From Cellulophaga algicola DSM 14237 (GTDB taxonomy: Bacteria; Bacteroidota; Bacteroidia; Flavobacteriales; Flavobacteriaceae), in contig NC_014934.1 in NCBI RefSeq assembly GCF_000186265.1, forward strand, positions 3,906,001 through 3,970,000: DNA of 64,000 bases, given 5' to 3'. A program made the position numbers and the translations under genes. Below are positions 26,852-36,167 of the stretch, in pieces. Every line of letters begins with the position of its first letter. The first letter of the stretch is position 1. Under the pieces are notes generated by a model, which saw only the letters and a list, made by a program, of their open reading frames with translations, did not search any database and had not been told where the DNA came from.

Positions 26852-28111
26852 ATGAGAGATTTATTTGAAAGAATAATCGAGAATAAAGGACCATTAGGGA
26901 AATGGGCATCGCAAGCTGAAGGTTATTTTGTATTCCCAAAACTTGAAGGACCTATCTCTAATCGTATGAAATTCCGAGGAAAGGAAGTTCTAACGTGGAG
27001 CATTAACGATTATTTAGGTCTTGCTAATTTACCGGAAATTAAAAAAGTTGACGGAGAAACAGCAGCAGAATATGGAGCTGCATACCCTATGGGTGCGCGT
27101 ATGATGAGTGGTCATACCGATTTTCATGAACAATTAGAGCAAGAACTAGCTACTTTCGTTAGCAAGGAAACCGCTTATCTTTTAAACTTCGGATACCAAG
27201 GTATCATGTCTGCTATAGACGCGTTGGTTGGTAAAGATGATATTATTGTTTACGATGTAGATTCTCATGCTTGTATAATAGATGGTGTTCGTTTACATAT
27301 GGGTAAGCGTTTCACTTTTAAGCATAATGATATTGAGAGCTTAGAGAAAAATCTTGAACGTGCCGTTAAAATGGCAGACCAAACAGGTGGCGGTATCCTT
27401 GTGATTACTGAAGGTGTTTTTGGTATGCGTGGTGAACAAGGTAGGTTAAAAGAGATTGTCGCTTTAAAAGAAAAATACAATTTTAGACTACTTGTAGATG
27501 ACGCACATGGTTTTGGTACCTTAGGTAAAACTGGTGCTGGAGCAGGTGAGGAGCAAGGTGTTCAAGACGGAATTGATGTTTATTTTGCAACTTTCGCAAA
27601 ATCTATGGCCGGTATCGGTGCATTTTTAGCTGCTGATAAAGGAATTATAGATTATTTAAAATACAACTTGCGTTCTCAAATGTTTGCGAAGTCATTACCT
27701 ATGATTTACGTGAAAGGAGCATTAAAACGTTTAGATATGTTACGTACGATGCCACAACTTAAAAATAAGTTATGGGAAAACGTAAATGCATTGCAAGGCG
27801 GACTTAAAGAACGTGGTTTTGATATTGGAACAACAACAAGTTGTGTAACTCCTGTATATTTAAACGGAAGTATTCCTGAGGCAATGGCTTTAGTAAAAGA
27901 TTTACGTGAGAATCATGGTATCTTTTGTTCTATCGTTGTGTATCCAGTAATTCCAAAAGGATTAATATTACTTCGTATGATTCCTACAGCGACCCATACT
28001 TTAGAGGATGTTGCAGTTACTTTAGAGGCTTTCTCTGCAATTAGAGAGCGTTTAGAGAACGGAACTTACAAAAGACTTTCTGCTGCCGTAGCTGCCGCTA
28101 TGGGTGAGTAA
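26852..28111 (+). CDS. alpha-oxoamine synthase (serine palmitoyltransferase / CFAT-like)
   Basis: This 419-residue fold-type I PLP enzyme joins an amino acid to an acyl thioester with loss of CO2. It shows the pattern of KBL/BioF/SPT enzymes: SINDYLGLANLP, GARMMSGHTDFHEQLE, the LVDDAHGFGTLGKTG cofactor Asp/His segment, and the PLP lysine in ATFAKSMAGIGAF near residue 250. In Bacteroidota this group includes serine palmitoyltransferases and the related cysteate acyl-ACP transferase of sulfonolipid synthesis. BioF and Kbl are less likely, as no biotin or threonine genes are nearby. Confidence 0.85.
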   Translation: MRDLFERIIENKGPLGKWASQAEGYFVFPKLEGPISNRMKFRGKEVLTWSINDYLGLANLPEIKKVDGETAAEYGAAYPMGARMMSGHTDFHEQLEQELATFVSKETAYLLNFGYQGIMSAIDALVGKDDIIVYDVDSHACIIDGVRLHMGKRFTFKHNDIESLEKNLERAVKMADQTGGGILVITEGVFGMRGEQGRLKEIVALKEKYNFRLLVDDAHGFGTLGKTGAGAGEEQGVQDGIDVYFATFAKSMAGIGAFLAADKGIIDYLKYNLRSQMFAKSLPMIYVKGALKRLDMLRTMPQLKNKLWENVNALQGGLKERGFDIGTTTSCVTPVYLNGSIPEAMALVKDLRENHGIFCSIVVYPVIPKGLILLRMIPTATHTLEDVAVTLEAFSAIRERLENGTYKRLSAAVAAAMGE

Positions 28112-28132
28112 GAAGGACTACTATAACATATA

Positions 28133-28170
28133 AAAATCCCGAGTGTAATTTAATTACATCTCGGGATTTT
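28133..28170. terminator. bidirectional terminator between convergent genes
   Basis: AAAATCCCGAG and CTCGGGATTTT form a strong stem with inner pairing GTAATT/AATTAC. It ends the synthase transcript and the convergent GNAT transcript. Confidence 0.88.
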
Positions 28171-28191
28171 TTTTATTCTATAACCAAAAGC

Positions 28192-29310
28192 TTATAAATT
28201 TTTTCGGTACGTTCTTCTGCGTTTATAAATTTCAGGATCAAAATTTTTCCATAATTGTTTTATGGCAATATTTTCTTCTAACTCAGGTGTTCGTACACAG
28301 CTTAGAATACCTCTAGCAGTAAAAGTTTCATAATATTCATTAAATATAATAGCAGTAACACCTTTGTTTTGGTAGTCAGGATGCACACCTATTAAATAAA
28401 AGATGACCTCTTTACTTTGTTTTTTTGCTTTTAGTAAATGAAAAATACCTGTTGGAAATAATTTTCCTTTAGATTTTTGTAGTGCTTCCGAAAATGAAGG
28501 CATTACAATGCTAAACGCAACAAGTTTATCATCCTTATCTACTACAAATTTTATATATTCAGGATTAATAAAGCTAATGTATTTTTTCTTAAAATAGGCT
28601 TTTTGTATTTCTGTAATGGGCACAAAAGAGGATAGTGAGGCGTAGGATTCATTAAATAAATCGAACATTTTATCAGCCATAGGCATTACATCCTTTGTTT
28701 TTGTGAAATTTATAGGGCGTAAATTGTATCGTTTTTTAATTAATTCATTTGCTTTCGCATAAAATTTAGGATCAGCATTAGCAAATGGAAATCTGTTTTC
28801 CATGTATTCCTTTTCTTTTGCGAAACCTAAGTTTTCGTAGTGGTTTACATAATAGGCGTGGTTGTACCAGGTAATCATAGTTCCAATTTCTTCAAAACCT
28901 TCCGTAAGTACACCTACTTTATCTAAGTTCGAAAAGCCAACGGGACCTTCCATGTACTCAAGGTTGTTCTTCTTTCCAATTTCTTTTACCTTTTCAATTA
29001 AGGCTTTGGAAACTTCAAGATCATCAATAAAATCAAACCAGCCAAAACGCATTTTAGAAACTTTCTGCTGTTTAATCTCAATCCAATTAACAATTGCGAC
29101 TATGCGGCCTACTATTTCATTGCCCCTATAGGCAAGAAATAAAGTAGCGTCCGCGTCTTTAAAGGCAGGGTTTTTGTCTTTGTCAAAGGAGTCCATTTCA
29201 TCGGCAATGATGGGAGGAACCCAATATGGAGAATCTTTATATAGGGTAAAAGGAAATTTTACAAACTTTTTAATATCTGCTTTTAACTTTACTTCTGAAA
29301 CTGTAATCAT
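28192..29310 (-). CDS. GNAT-like acyltransferase (Bacteroidota family)
   Basis: The 372-residue protein has the family N-terminus FPFTLYKDSPYWVPP and a C-terminal GNAT acyl-CoA site FYLIGVHPDYQNKGVTAIIF near residue 320. No membrane segment is visible. Databases have sometimes mislabelled such proteins as GTP cyclohydrolase. Its convergent position beside the alpha-oxoamine synthase makes an N-acyltransferase step in ceramide- or sulfonolipid-type synthesis conceivable. That is inference from gene context. Confidence 0.7.
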   Translation of the reverse strand: MITVSEVKLKADIKKFVKFPFTLYKDSPYWVPPIIADEMDSFDKDKNPAFKDADATLFLAYRGNEIVGRIVAIVNWIEIKQQKVSKMRFGWFDFIDDLEVSKALIEKVKEIGKKNNLEYMEGPVGFSNLDKVGVLTEGFEEIGTMITWYNHAYYVNHYENLGFAKEKEYMENRFPFANADPKFYAKANELIKKRYNLRPINFTKTKDVMPMADKMFDLFNESYASLSSFVPITEIQKAYFKKKYISFINPEYIKFVVDKDDKLVAFSIVMPSFSEALQKSKGKLFPTGIFHLLKAKKQSKEVIFYLIGVHPDYQNKGVTAIIFNEYYETFTARGILSCVRTPELEENIAIKQLWKNFDPEIYKRRRTYRKNL

Positions 29311-29413
29311 CTGTGCTTTTTAGAAGTATCAATATTAGCACTATTTATCAACATCTTAAAGCAAGAAAGGAAGTTAATGTTTTATAATTTTCAATTTTAA
29401 AAAAAAGAGGTAA

Positions 29414-30469
29414 CTAGAAATCAATAGCGCCATTCTCTCCTTTTTTCTTTTTCTTTTCTGCTTTCTTAAGTTTTTTAAATTGTTTTTTTGTTGGCCCCAA
29501 ATCTACATCTTCTGCACCACCTTCTTTTTTAGACTCTTTGGCTTTCTTTTTCATGTCTTTTTTGCCAATCTGTCCATTTTCGCCTCCTTTTTGCTCGTCA
29601 ATTGGTATAATCTTATCTTGGTGTTTGTCTAAGCGATAGGAAAGCCCAAGGGTGCCAAACATACGGGTAGGAGTGTCTTTAAAGCTTCCTCCGAAAGTAA
29701 TGTCTGCTTGTAAATTTTTAGAGAATAAATGAGCAATACCTGTTCTGTATAAAGCATCTGCATAGCGATCGCTCTTAATTCCTTGTTGTTCTAAGAAAAT
29801 ACTCCATTTAGGGTTTCTAAAAGCATGAGTAAGAGATACAATATAACTCCATTCAGGAAATTCAGAACCAATTCTATCGTATGCAATGTTAGATATAAAA
29901 ACAACTCTTGGAGAAATTTTACTTTGCGTAGCAAGCATTACACGTGGTGTAACAGTACCATCGCCAATATAATAGGGGTTATCCCCTAAATTAAACGTAG
30001 CCCCTGCATAAAGAGATACTGCAGGAAGTAAATTGCGCCATTGAAATTTATGGTTCGCTTTCCAGCTCATTAAATTTGGCTTATTGCGTTCTGGGTTTTT
30101 GAACGGATCATAGATCAAATATTTTAATCCCAATCTGTTTCTAGAAAAATCTGTTATGGATTGATCAGGAGAAGAATTAGAATAGGTAATCTCTTCTTTT
30201 TGATAAGTACCCTCATAAATAAGCTCTAATTTTTCAAATAAAAGACCATAGCGAAGGGCTAGTTCTGTACTTAAAATATTAGAATCAGAACTTAATAACA
30301 CATGGTCTTGTTGTTCGTAACCAATACCAAACTCAGCCTGAATTACATTTTTGCCAACGGCATAAGCGCTAACAGATTGTCCAGGACGGTTAGAATTAAT
30401 CACATCTGTGTATTGTGATGATGCTATTATGGAGTAAAGAAAAATAGTTATTAGTAGAAAATATTTCAT
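29414..30469 (-). CDS. outer membrane beta-barrel (phenol MetA-type transporter-like)
   Basis: The 351 residues have a signal peptide (to SSQ near residue 19). The body of alternating amphipathic strands opens with VINSNRPGQSVSAYAVGKN, the start typical of the MetA-pathway/'transporter' barrel family in Bacteroidota. The C-terminal 60 residues form a highly charged Lys/Glu tail (KKMKKKAKESKKEGG, KKAEKKKKKGENG), probably periplasmic. Function unknown. Confidence 0.75.
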   Translation of the reverse strand: MKYFLLITIFLYSIIASSQYTDVINSNRPGQSVSAYAVGKNVIQAEFGIGYEQQDHVLLSSDSNILSTELALRYGLLFEKLELIYEGTYQKEEITYSNSSPDQSITDFSRNRLGLKYLIYDPFKNPERNKPNLMSWKANHKFQWRNLLPAVSLYAGATFNLGDNPYYIGDGTVTPRVMLATQSKISPRVVFISNIAYDRIGSEFPEWSYIVSLTHAFRNPKWSIFLEQQGIKSDRYADALYRTGIAHLFSKNLQADITFGGSFKDTPTRMFGTLGLSYRLDKHQDKIIPIDEQKGGENGQIGKKDMKKKAKESKKEGGAEDVDLGPTKKQFKKLKKAEKKKKKGENGAIDF

Positions 30470-30553
30470 GATATATAGTTCTGTGACGTACTGTATGCAA
30501 CGGTTTTATTAATATTTTAAGATTTTCATCGCCATAATGCGGATTGATAATTG

Positions 30554-30561
30554 TATTTTTG
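30554..30561 (+). promoter_or_regulatory. -7 element of the DUF4834 gene
   Basis: TATTTTTG fits TAnnTTTG, 21 bp before the ATG at 30582. It lies inside a longer possible frame and supports the shorter start. Confidence 0.45.
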
Positions 30562-30581
30562 ATATTAATTATTTGAACAAT

Positions 30582-30848
30582 ATGGCTTTCTTAAAAACGA
30601 TATTAATCATACTATTAGTATATTATTTATTTAAAATATTAATAAAATTATTTGCGCCTAAAATATTGGGTTATGCGGGTAAAAAAGCGGAACAACATTT
30701 CAGAGAAAAGTTTGAGGGTTTTAACACGCAACAGTCACCGCAAAATAACACCAAACAAGGTGATGTGATTATAGACGACAACACGATTAAAAAATCTAAT
30801 TCTTCAAAAAAAGTTGGAGAATATATAGATTTTGAAGAAATTGATTAA
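30582..30848 (+). CDS. DUF4834-like small membrane protein
   Basis: This 88-residue protein has one N-terminal membrane helix (MAFLKTILIILLVYYLFKIL), then a basic cytoplasmic-type segment (KKAEQHFREKFEGF) and an acidic end (YIDFEEID). It matches the DUF4834 family of Bacteroidota as I recall it. The ATG at 30582 is preferred over 30537 because a -7 promoter element lies between them. It precedes the YfhO gene by 99 bp. Confidence 0.72.
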   Translation: MAFLKTILIILLVYYLFKILIKLFAPKILGYAGKKAEQHFREKFEGFNTQQSPQNNTKQGDVIIDDNTIKKSNSSKKVGEYIDFEEID

Positions 30849-30947
30849 TTTTCCTTTTTTTAACCACCAATCAAAATATAGAAGAGAAGCTCGAGGATTT
30901 TAAGTCTTTGGTTTTAGCTATCTATTTTTTAGAAAACAGAATTATAA

Positions 30948-33380
30948 ATGAAAAGTAATCTTAGGGCTTTTTTAATTCATTTTTTTGCTATTGCCATTTT
31001 TATTTTCGCAGCAATAGCTTTTTTCACACCAGTTTTACAAGGTAAAGTTATTTTTCAGTCAGATATTGCCCAGTATACGGGGATGGCTAAAGAGCAAACT
31101 GATTTTAAAGCGCAAACCGGGGAAGAACCTTATTGGACCAACAGTGCGTTTGGCGGAATGCCAACCTATCAACTAGGAGCACATTATCCCTATAATTTTG
31201 TGAAAAAGGTAGATTTAGCATTGCGCTTTTTACCACGTCCTGCAGATTATTTATTTCTATATCTATTAGGTTTTTATATCTTACTTTGTTGTTTGAAAGT
31301 AGATTACAGGCTAGCTGTTTTAGGCGCTCTGGCTTTTGGTTTTTCTACATATTTGATTATAATTTTGGGTGTAGGGCACAATGCAAAAGCACATGCTATT
31401 GCTTATTTACCAATGCTTTTAGGAGGTATTATTTTAGTTTTTCGAAAACAATATGTTTGGGGATTTATTTTAACAGCTATTGCTATGGCACTTGAAATAA
31501 ATGCGAATCACTATCAAATGACCTATTATTTTATGCTTTTAGTTTTAATACTAGGCATTGTTTATTTAATAGCTGCTATCCGAAAGAAAGAATTGAAACA
31601 TTTATTTACATCGGTAGGTGTTTTATTAATAGCCGTTTTGTTGGGTATTGCTACTAATGCAACTAGTTTAATGGCTACTAAGGAGTATGCTGATTGGAGT
31701 ACACGAGGTAAAAGTAGTTTAACGATTAATCCTGATGGTTCTCCAAAAGAAGATACAGGAGGCCTAGGGAAAGAATATATTACACAATACAGTTATGGTA
31801 TTACCGAATCTTTAAATCTATTTGTTCCTAGGCTTTTTGGAGGTTCAAATTCAGAAGATTTAGGAGAAGATTCTAATGCGTATGATTTTTTAATAGAACG
31901 AAATATCTCTCCTTCACAAGCCTTAGAGTTTAGTAAAGGAATGCCATTATATTGGGGAGATCAGCCAGGAACTTCAGCGCCAGCTTATATTGGCGCGATA
32001 CTTTTCTTCTTATTTTTCTTAGGCTTATTTTTAGTAAAAACGAATAGTAAGTGGTGGCTATTAGGTGGGGTTATTATGTCTTTATTACTTTCTTGGGGAA
32101 AGAATTTTAGTTTCCTTACAGATTTTATGATAGATTATTTTCCATTATACGATAAGTTTAGGGCTGTTTCATCTATCCAAGTTATTCTTGAATTGTGTGT
32201 GCCAATCCTGGCAATACTAGCACTAAACGCATTAATGGACGCTAAAGTTGAAAAATCTAAAAAACTCAATGCCCTTAAAATCAGTTTTTTTATTAGTATT
32301 GGTGTAGGGATATTACTCCTGTTAACCAAAAGTCTATTCCATTTTGAAGGTGCTAGTGATCCGTATTTAGAAAAAAATTATGGGAATGAATTAATGACCA
32401 TGATTCGTTTAGATAGAGAAGCAGTATATACCAATGATACGCTACGTTCTCTGTTGTTTGTCTTTCTAGCGGCTACTTTACTTTGGTTTTTTATTAAAGA
32501 GAAAATAAATAAAAATGTCTTTGTACTTGTTTTAGGCCTTCTGATTCTTTTTGATTTAGTGGGTGTAGCTAAGCGTTATGTTAACGATGATGATTTTGTA
32601 CGTCAACGTGCAATGACTACGCCGTTTCCAAAAACAGAAGTAGATCAATTAATAAAGCAAGATGATGGGGTGTTTAGAGTGTACAACCCAGCAGAAGGTT
32701 TGAATGGGGCAAGCACGTCATACTACCATCAATCTATTGGTGGGTACCATGCTGCTAAGCCTGCAAAAATTCAAGATTTATTTGATTTTTATATTTATAA
32801 AGTTAATTTAAACGTGTTGAATATGCTTAATGTTAAGTATATCATTCAACAAGATGAAAATGGAAGTTTCCCTGCTCAAAATCCTGATGCTAATGGTAAT
32901 GCGTGGTTTATTTCTACCTTAGAGAAAGTGAGCACAAGCTCAGAAGAAATTTTAGCACTAAAAGATTTAGATACCAAGAATAACGCCGTTATCAATAACG
33001 AGAACTATCCTGAGATTACGGAGTTCCAGTATAAAAAAGATTCCTTGGCTATACTAACATTAAAGTCATATCAACCCAATAAAATCTCTTATATTTCTGA
33101 TAATGCAAATAAAGGTTTTGCGGTCTTTTCAGAAATGTATTATGAAAAAGGTTGGAATGCTTATATTGACGGACAGATAAAACCGCATATGTGTGTAGAT
33201 TATGCTTTAAGAGGATTAGTTATACCTGCGGGTAAACACAATATTGTATTTAAGTTTGAGCCTGAAGTAATTAAAAAAGGCTCTACAATTGTGGTCTTAA
33301 GTTCGGGGTTACTAGCTTTACTAGTACTAGCGGCTATAGGTTTTACTTTTTCAAGACCTCGTAAAAAAGAAAAAGAATAA
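30948..33380 (+). CDS. YfhO family membrane protein
   Basis: The 810 residues have about 12 membrane helices over the first ~530 residues and a soluble C-terminal domain, then a final helix near 785-805. The large first loop contains YWTNSAFGGMPTYQLG, typical of YfhO/GT-C-like proteins. YfhO members are linked to glycosylation of lipoteichoic acid or surface polymers in Firmicutes. In Bacteroidota their role is not established. Its stop overlaps the ATG of the next gene (TAATG), tying it to a glycosyltransferase and flippase in one operon. Confidence 0.88.
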   Translation: MKSNLRAFLIHFFAIAIFIFAAIAFFTPVLQGKVIFQSDIAQYTGMAKEQTDFKAQTGEEPYWTNSAFGGMPTYQLGAHYPYNFVKKVDLALRFLPRPADYLFLYLLGFYILLCCLKVDYRLAVLGALAFGFSTYLIIILGVGHNAKAHAIAYLPMLLGGIILVFRKQYVWGFILTAIAMALEINANHYQMTYYFMLLVLILGIVYLIAAIRKKELKHLFTSVGVLLIAVLLGIATNATSLMATKEYADWSTRGKSSLTINPDGSPKEDTGGLGKEYITQYSYGITESLNLFVPRLFGGSNSEDLGEDSNAYDFLIERNISPSQALEFSKGMPLYWGDQPGTSAPAYIGAILFFLFFLGLFLVKTNSKWWLLGGVIMSLLLSWGKNFSFLTDFMIDYFPLYDKFRAVSSIQVILELCVPILAILALNALMDAKVEKSKKLNALKISFFISIGVGILLLLTKSLFHFEGASDPYLEKNYGNELMTMIRLDREAVYTNDTLRSLLFVFLAATLLWFFIKEKINKNVFVLVLGLLILFDLVGVAKRYVNDDDFVRQRAMTTPFPKTEVDQLIKQDDGVFRVYNPAEGLNGASTSYYHQSIGGYHAAKPAKIQDLFDFYIYKVNLNVLNMLNVKYIIQQDENGSFPAQNPDANGNAWFISTLEKVSTSSEEILALKDLDTKNNAVINNENYPEITEFQYKKDSLAILTLKSYQPNKISYISDNANKGFAVFSEMYYEKGWNAYIDGQIKPHMCVDYALRGLVIPAGKHNIVFKFEPEVIKKGSTIVVLSSGLLALLVLAAIGFTFSRPRKKEKE

Positions 33381-34651
33381 TGAAGAAAGTTTTAATTATC
33401 ACGTATTACTGGCCACCTGCAGGAGGGCCAGGCGTACAACGGTGGTTGAAATTTGTGAAGTACCTTAGAGATTTTAATATTGAACCCGTATTATTTATAC
33501 CTAAAAACCCCAATTACCCAATAACAGACGCCGCTTTTTTGAAAGAAATTCCAGAAGGAATCAAAATAATAAAGCAATCTATTTTTGAGCCCTATCAATT
33601 GGCTAGTTTTTTATCTAGTAAAAAAACAAAGCGTATAAGTTCGGGAATTATTCAAACTAAAAATCAATCTTTTTTAGAAAAAATTTTACTCTGGATTAGA
33701 GGGAATTTATTTATTCCTGATGCACGTAAATATTGGATAAAACCTTCTGTGAAGTCCATTACTAAAGTACTTCAAGAAGAAAACATTGAAACAATTATTA
33801 CCACAGGACCTCCGCATAGTATACATCTTATTGGTTTGGCCTTAAAAGAAAGATTAGGAATTACTTGGTTGGCAGATTTCAGAGATCCATGGACCTCTAT
33901 AGGGTACCATAAAAAATTGAAATTAACTAGAGCAGCAAAGAAGAAACATAAATTTTTAGAAAAACGTGTTTTGAATATTGCGGATACAATAGTTGTCACA
34001 AGTCCAACTACGAAAAGAGAATTTGAAGCGCTTACATCGCAACCAATCTCGGTAATCACCAATGGTTTTGATGATCAGCAAATTCAAGAAATTAAGTTAG
34101 ATGCTGCCTTTACTATGGTACATATAGGATCTTTATTGTCTGGAAGAAATCCAGAAAATTTATGGCGTATTCTTTCTGAGTTGCTAGTATCAAATGCTGA
34201 TTTTAAAAAAGTTTTTAAACTTAAATTAATAGGGGTTGTTAGTGAAGATGTCTTAGAAAGTATATACGCTCACCATTTAAAACCATATGTGGATTTGGTG
34301 GGTTATGTTTCTCATAATACCGCTTTACAGGCGCAAAAAAAATCTCAAATTCTGTTATTGACGGAAATAAATTCAAAAGAAACCCAAGGGATTATTCCGG
34401 GAAAACTTTTTGAATACCTAGCAGCAAAGAGGCCTATCTTAGCCATTGGGCCTAAAAACTGGGATGTTTCAGCTATTTTAGAGGATACTAAAGCAGGGAA
34501 AACATTCGATTATACGGAAGATGTTAAGCTAAAAAAATTACTTTTAGAATGGTTTGAGGCGTATAAAACTTCATCTTTAAATATAGCAGCAACAAATATA
34601 AATAAGTATAGTAGGAGGGAACTTACCCGAAAATTAGCAGAACTAATCTAA
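33380..34651 (+). CDS. glycosyltransferase family 4
   Basis: The 423-residue GT-B enzyme has the N-terminus KKVLIITYYWPPAGGPGVQRW with its glycine-rich loop, and the C-terminal donor-binding EINSKETQGIIPGKLFEYLAAKRPILAIG, seen here in pieces with the conserved E-x7-E. It transfers a sugar from an activated donor to a polysaccharide or lipid carrier. It is translationally coupled both to the YfhO gene (TAATG) and to the flippase (TAATG). Confidence 0.9.
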   Translation: MKKVLIITYYWPPAGGPGVQRWLKFVKYLRDFNIEPVLFIPKNPNYPITDAAFLKEIPEGIKIIKQSIFEPYQLASFLSSKKTKRISSGIIQTKNQSFLEKILLWIRGNLFIPDARKYWIKPSVKSITKVLQEENIETIITTGPPHSIHLIGLALKERLGITWLADFRDPWTSIGYHKKLKLTRAAKKKHKFLEKRVLNIADTIVVTSPTTKREFEALTSQPISVITNGFDDQQIQEIKLDAAFTMVHIGSLLSGRNPENLWRILSELLVSNADFKKVFKLKLIGVVSEDVLESIYAHHLKPYVDLVGYVSHNTALQAQKKSQILLLTEINSKETQGIIPGKLFEYLAAKRPILAIGPKNWDVSAILEDTKAGKTFDYTEDVKLKKLLLEWFEAYKTSSLNIAATNINKYSRRELTRKLAELI

Positions 34652-36105
34652 TGGGAATCGTACTTAAACAGTCACTTAACAATACAATAATAACCTATCT
34701 AGGCTTTGCTGTAGGTGCTGTTAATACGTTATTTTTATATACTCGTTTTTTAACAGATGAATATTACGGGCTAGTTGGTGTTATTCTCTCTGCTTCAGCA
34801 GTACTAATGCCTCTATTAGCTTTTGGGGTACCTAATACCTTAGTGAAATACTTCAGTGGCTTTAAAGATAGTACTCATAAAAATGGGTTTTTAACCTTAA
34901 TGTTGGTATTACCGTTATTTTTAATACTACCGGTTGCTCTAATTTCCTATGTAGCTTATGATGCTATTGGTAATTTTTTGGCAAAAGAAAACCCTATAGT
35001 GAAAGGCTATGTTTGGTACATCTTTATCATAGGGATGTCAATGGCTTATTTTGAGATCTTTTATGCTTTGGCCAAAGTGCATATGAAATCTATTTTCGGT
35101 AATTTTTTGAAAGAGGTATTTACACGAATAGGAGTTACCATACTCCTCATAATGGTTTATTTTAATTGGATTTCTGTGGATACTTTTTTAATAAGCTTAG
35201 TAATTCTTTATATTTTGAGAATGCTCATTATGAAATTCTATGCTTATTCATTACAAATGCCAGTCTTAAGTTTCAAGTTTCCAGCGAATACCAAAACCAT
35301 AATTCAATATAGTGCCTTAATCATTTTAGGAGGCTCCGCAGCTGTAGTGTTGCTAGAGGTAGATAAGGTAATGATCAATCAATTTATCAAAATTGAAAAT
35401 GTAGCCTATTATAGTGTAGCTATTTTTATAGCAACGGTAATTTCAGTGCCTTCCAGGGCAATGCATCAAATAGTATACCCTTTAACTGCAGAAATTTTGA
35501 CTAAAAATGATACGGCTAGTTTAAAGAACCTGTATCATAGAAGTGCGTTAACATTATTTATTATTTCGGGTTTACTTTATTTGTTAATTATAGTAAACCT
35601 AGGAGATCTTTATTTGCTTTTATCGGATGATTACAGCAAAGGTTTTTTTGTTGTTTTATTAATAGGATTGGCGAAAGTATATGATGCTATTTTAGGAAAT
35701 AATAATGCCATCTTATACAATTCTGATTATTATAAGATGCTATTAATTCTAGGTGTTTTTTTAGCTATAATAACCATACTATTTAATATGTGGCTTATTC
35801 CCGAATATGAATTAATAGGAGCGGCAATAGCATCATTCTCTGCAATTTTTATATATAATACTTTAAAGATAGTATTTGTAAAGGTTCGTTTTGGAATTCT
35901 TCCTTTTTCTAATGCAATGCTTAAAGTACTACTTGTATTGGTTTTATTAGGAGTTGCTTTTTATTTTATAACAATTCCTTTTCATCCCATACTCAGTATC
36001 AGTATAAAAAGTATACTCATGATAGTATTTTATACTTGGGTTTTATACCGTTTTAAATTATCAGAAGACGTATCGGGAGTACTCCATAAATTCTTTAAAA
36101 AATAA
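34651..36105 (+). CDS. oligosaccharide flippase (Wzx/MATE-like)
   Basis: The 484-residue polytopic membrane protein has about 12-14 helices of the polysaccharide biosynthesis/MVF superfamily. Its N-terminus NTIITYLGFAVGAVNTLFLY and helices with ALIILGGSAAVVLLEVDKVMI match this group. It likely moves an undecaprenyl-linked oligosaccharide across the inner membrane. Last gene of the YfhO-GT4-flippase operon, followed by a strong terminator. Confidence 0.88.
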   Translation: MGIVLKQSLNNTIITYLGFAVGAVNTLFLYTRFLTDEYYGLVGVILSASAVLMPLLAFGVPNTLVKYFSGFKDSTHKNGFLTLMLVLPLFLILPVALISYVAYDAIGNFLAKENPIVKGYVWYIFIIGMSMAYFEIFYALAKVHMKSIFGNFLKEVFTRIGVTILLIMVYFNWISVDTFLISLVILYILRMLIMKFYAYSLQMPVLSFKFPANTKTIIQYSALIILGGSAAVVLLEVDKVMINQFIKIENVAYYSVAIFIATVISVPSRAMHQIVYPLTAEILTKNDTASLKNLYHRSALTLFIISGLLYLLIIVNLGDLYLLLSDDYSKGFFVVLLIGLAKVYDAILGNNNAILYNSDYYKMLLILGVFLAIITILFNMWLIPEYELIGAAIASFSAIFIYNTLKIVFVKVRFGILPFSNAMLKVLLVLVLLGVAFYFITIPFHPILSISIKSILMIVFYTWVLYRFKLSEDVSGVLHKFFKK

Positions 36106-36108
36106 ATA

Positions 36109-36140
36109 AACCCCGCAGTGAATTAATTCACTACGGGGTT
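36109..36140. terminator. bidirectional terminator after the flippase operon
   Basis: AACCCCG and CGGGGTT with inner AGTGAAT/ATTCACT form a long hairpin between the convergent flippase gene and the secreted-protein gene. Confidence 0.85.
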
Positions 36141-36167
36141 AACAACTAACCAACCTAAAAACTATTT

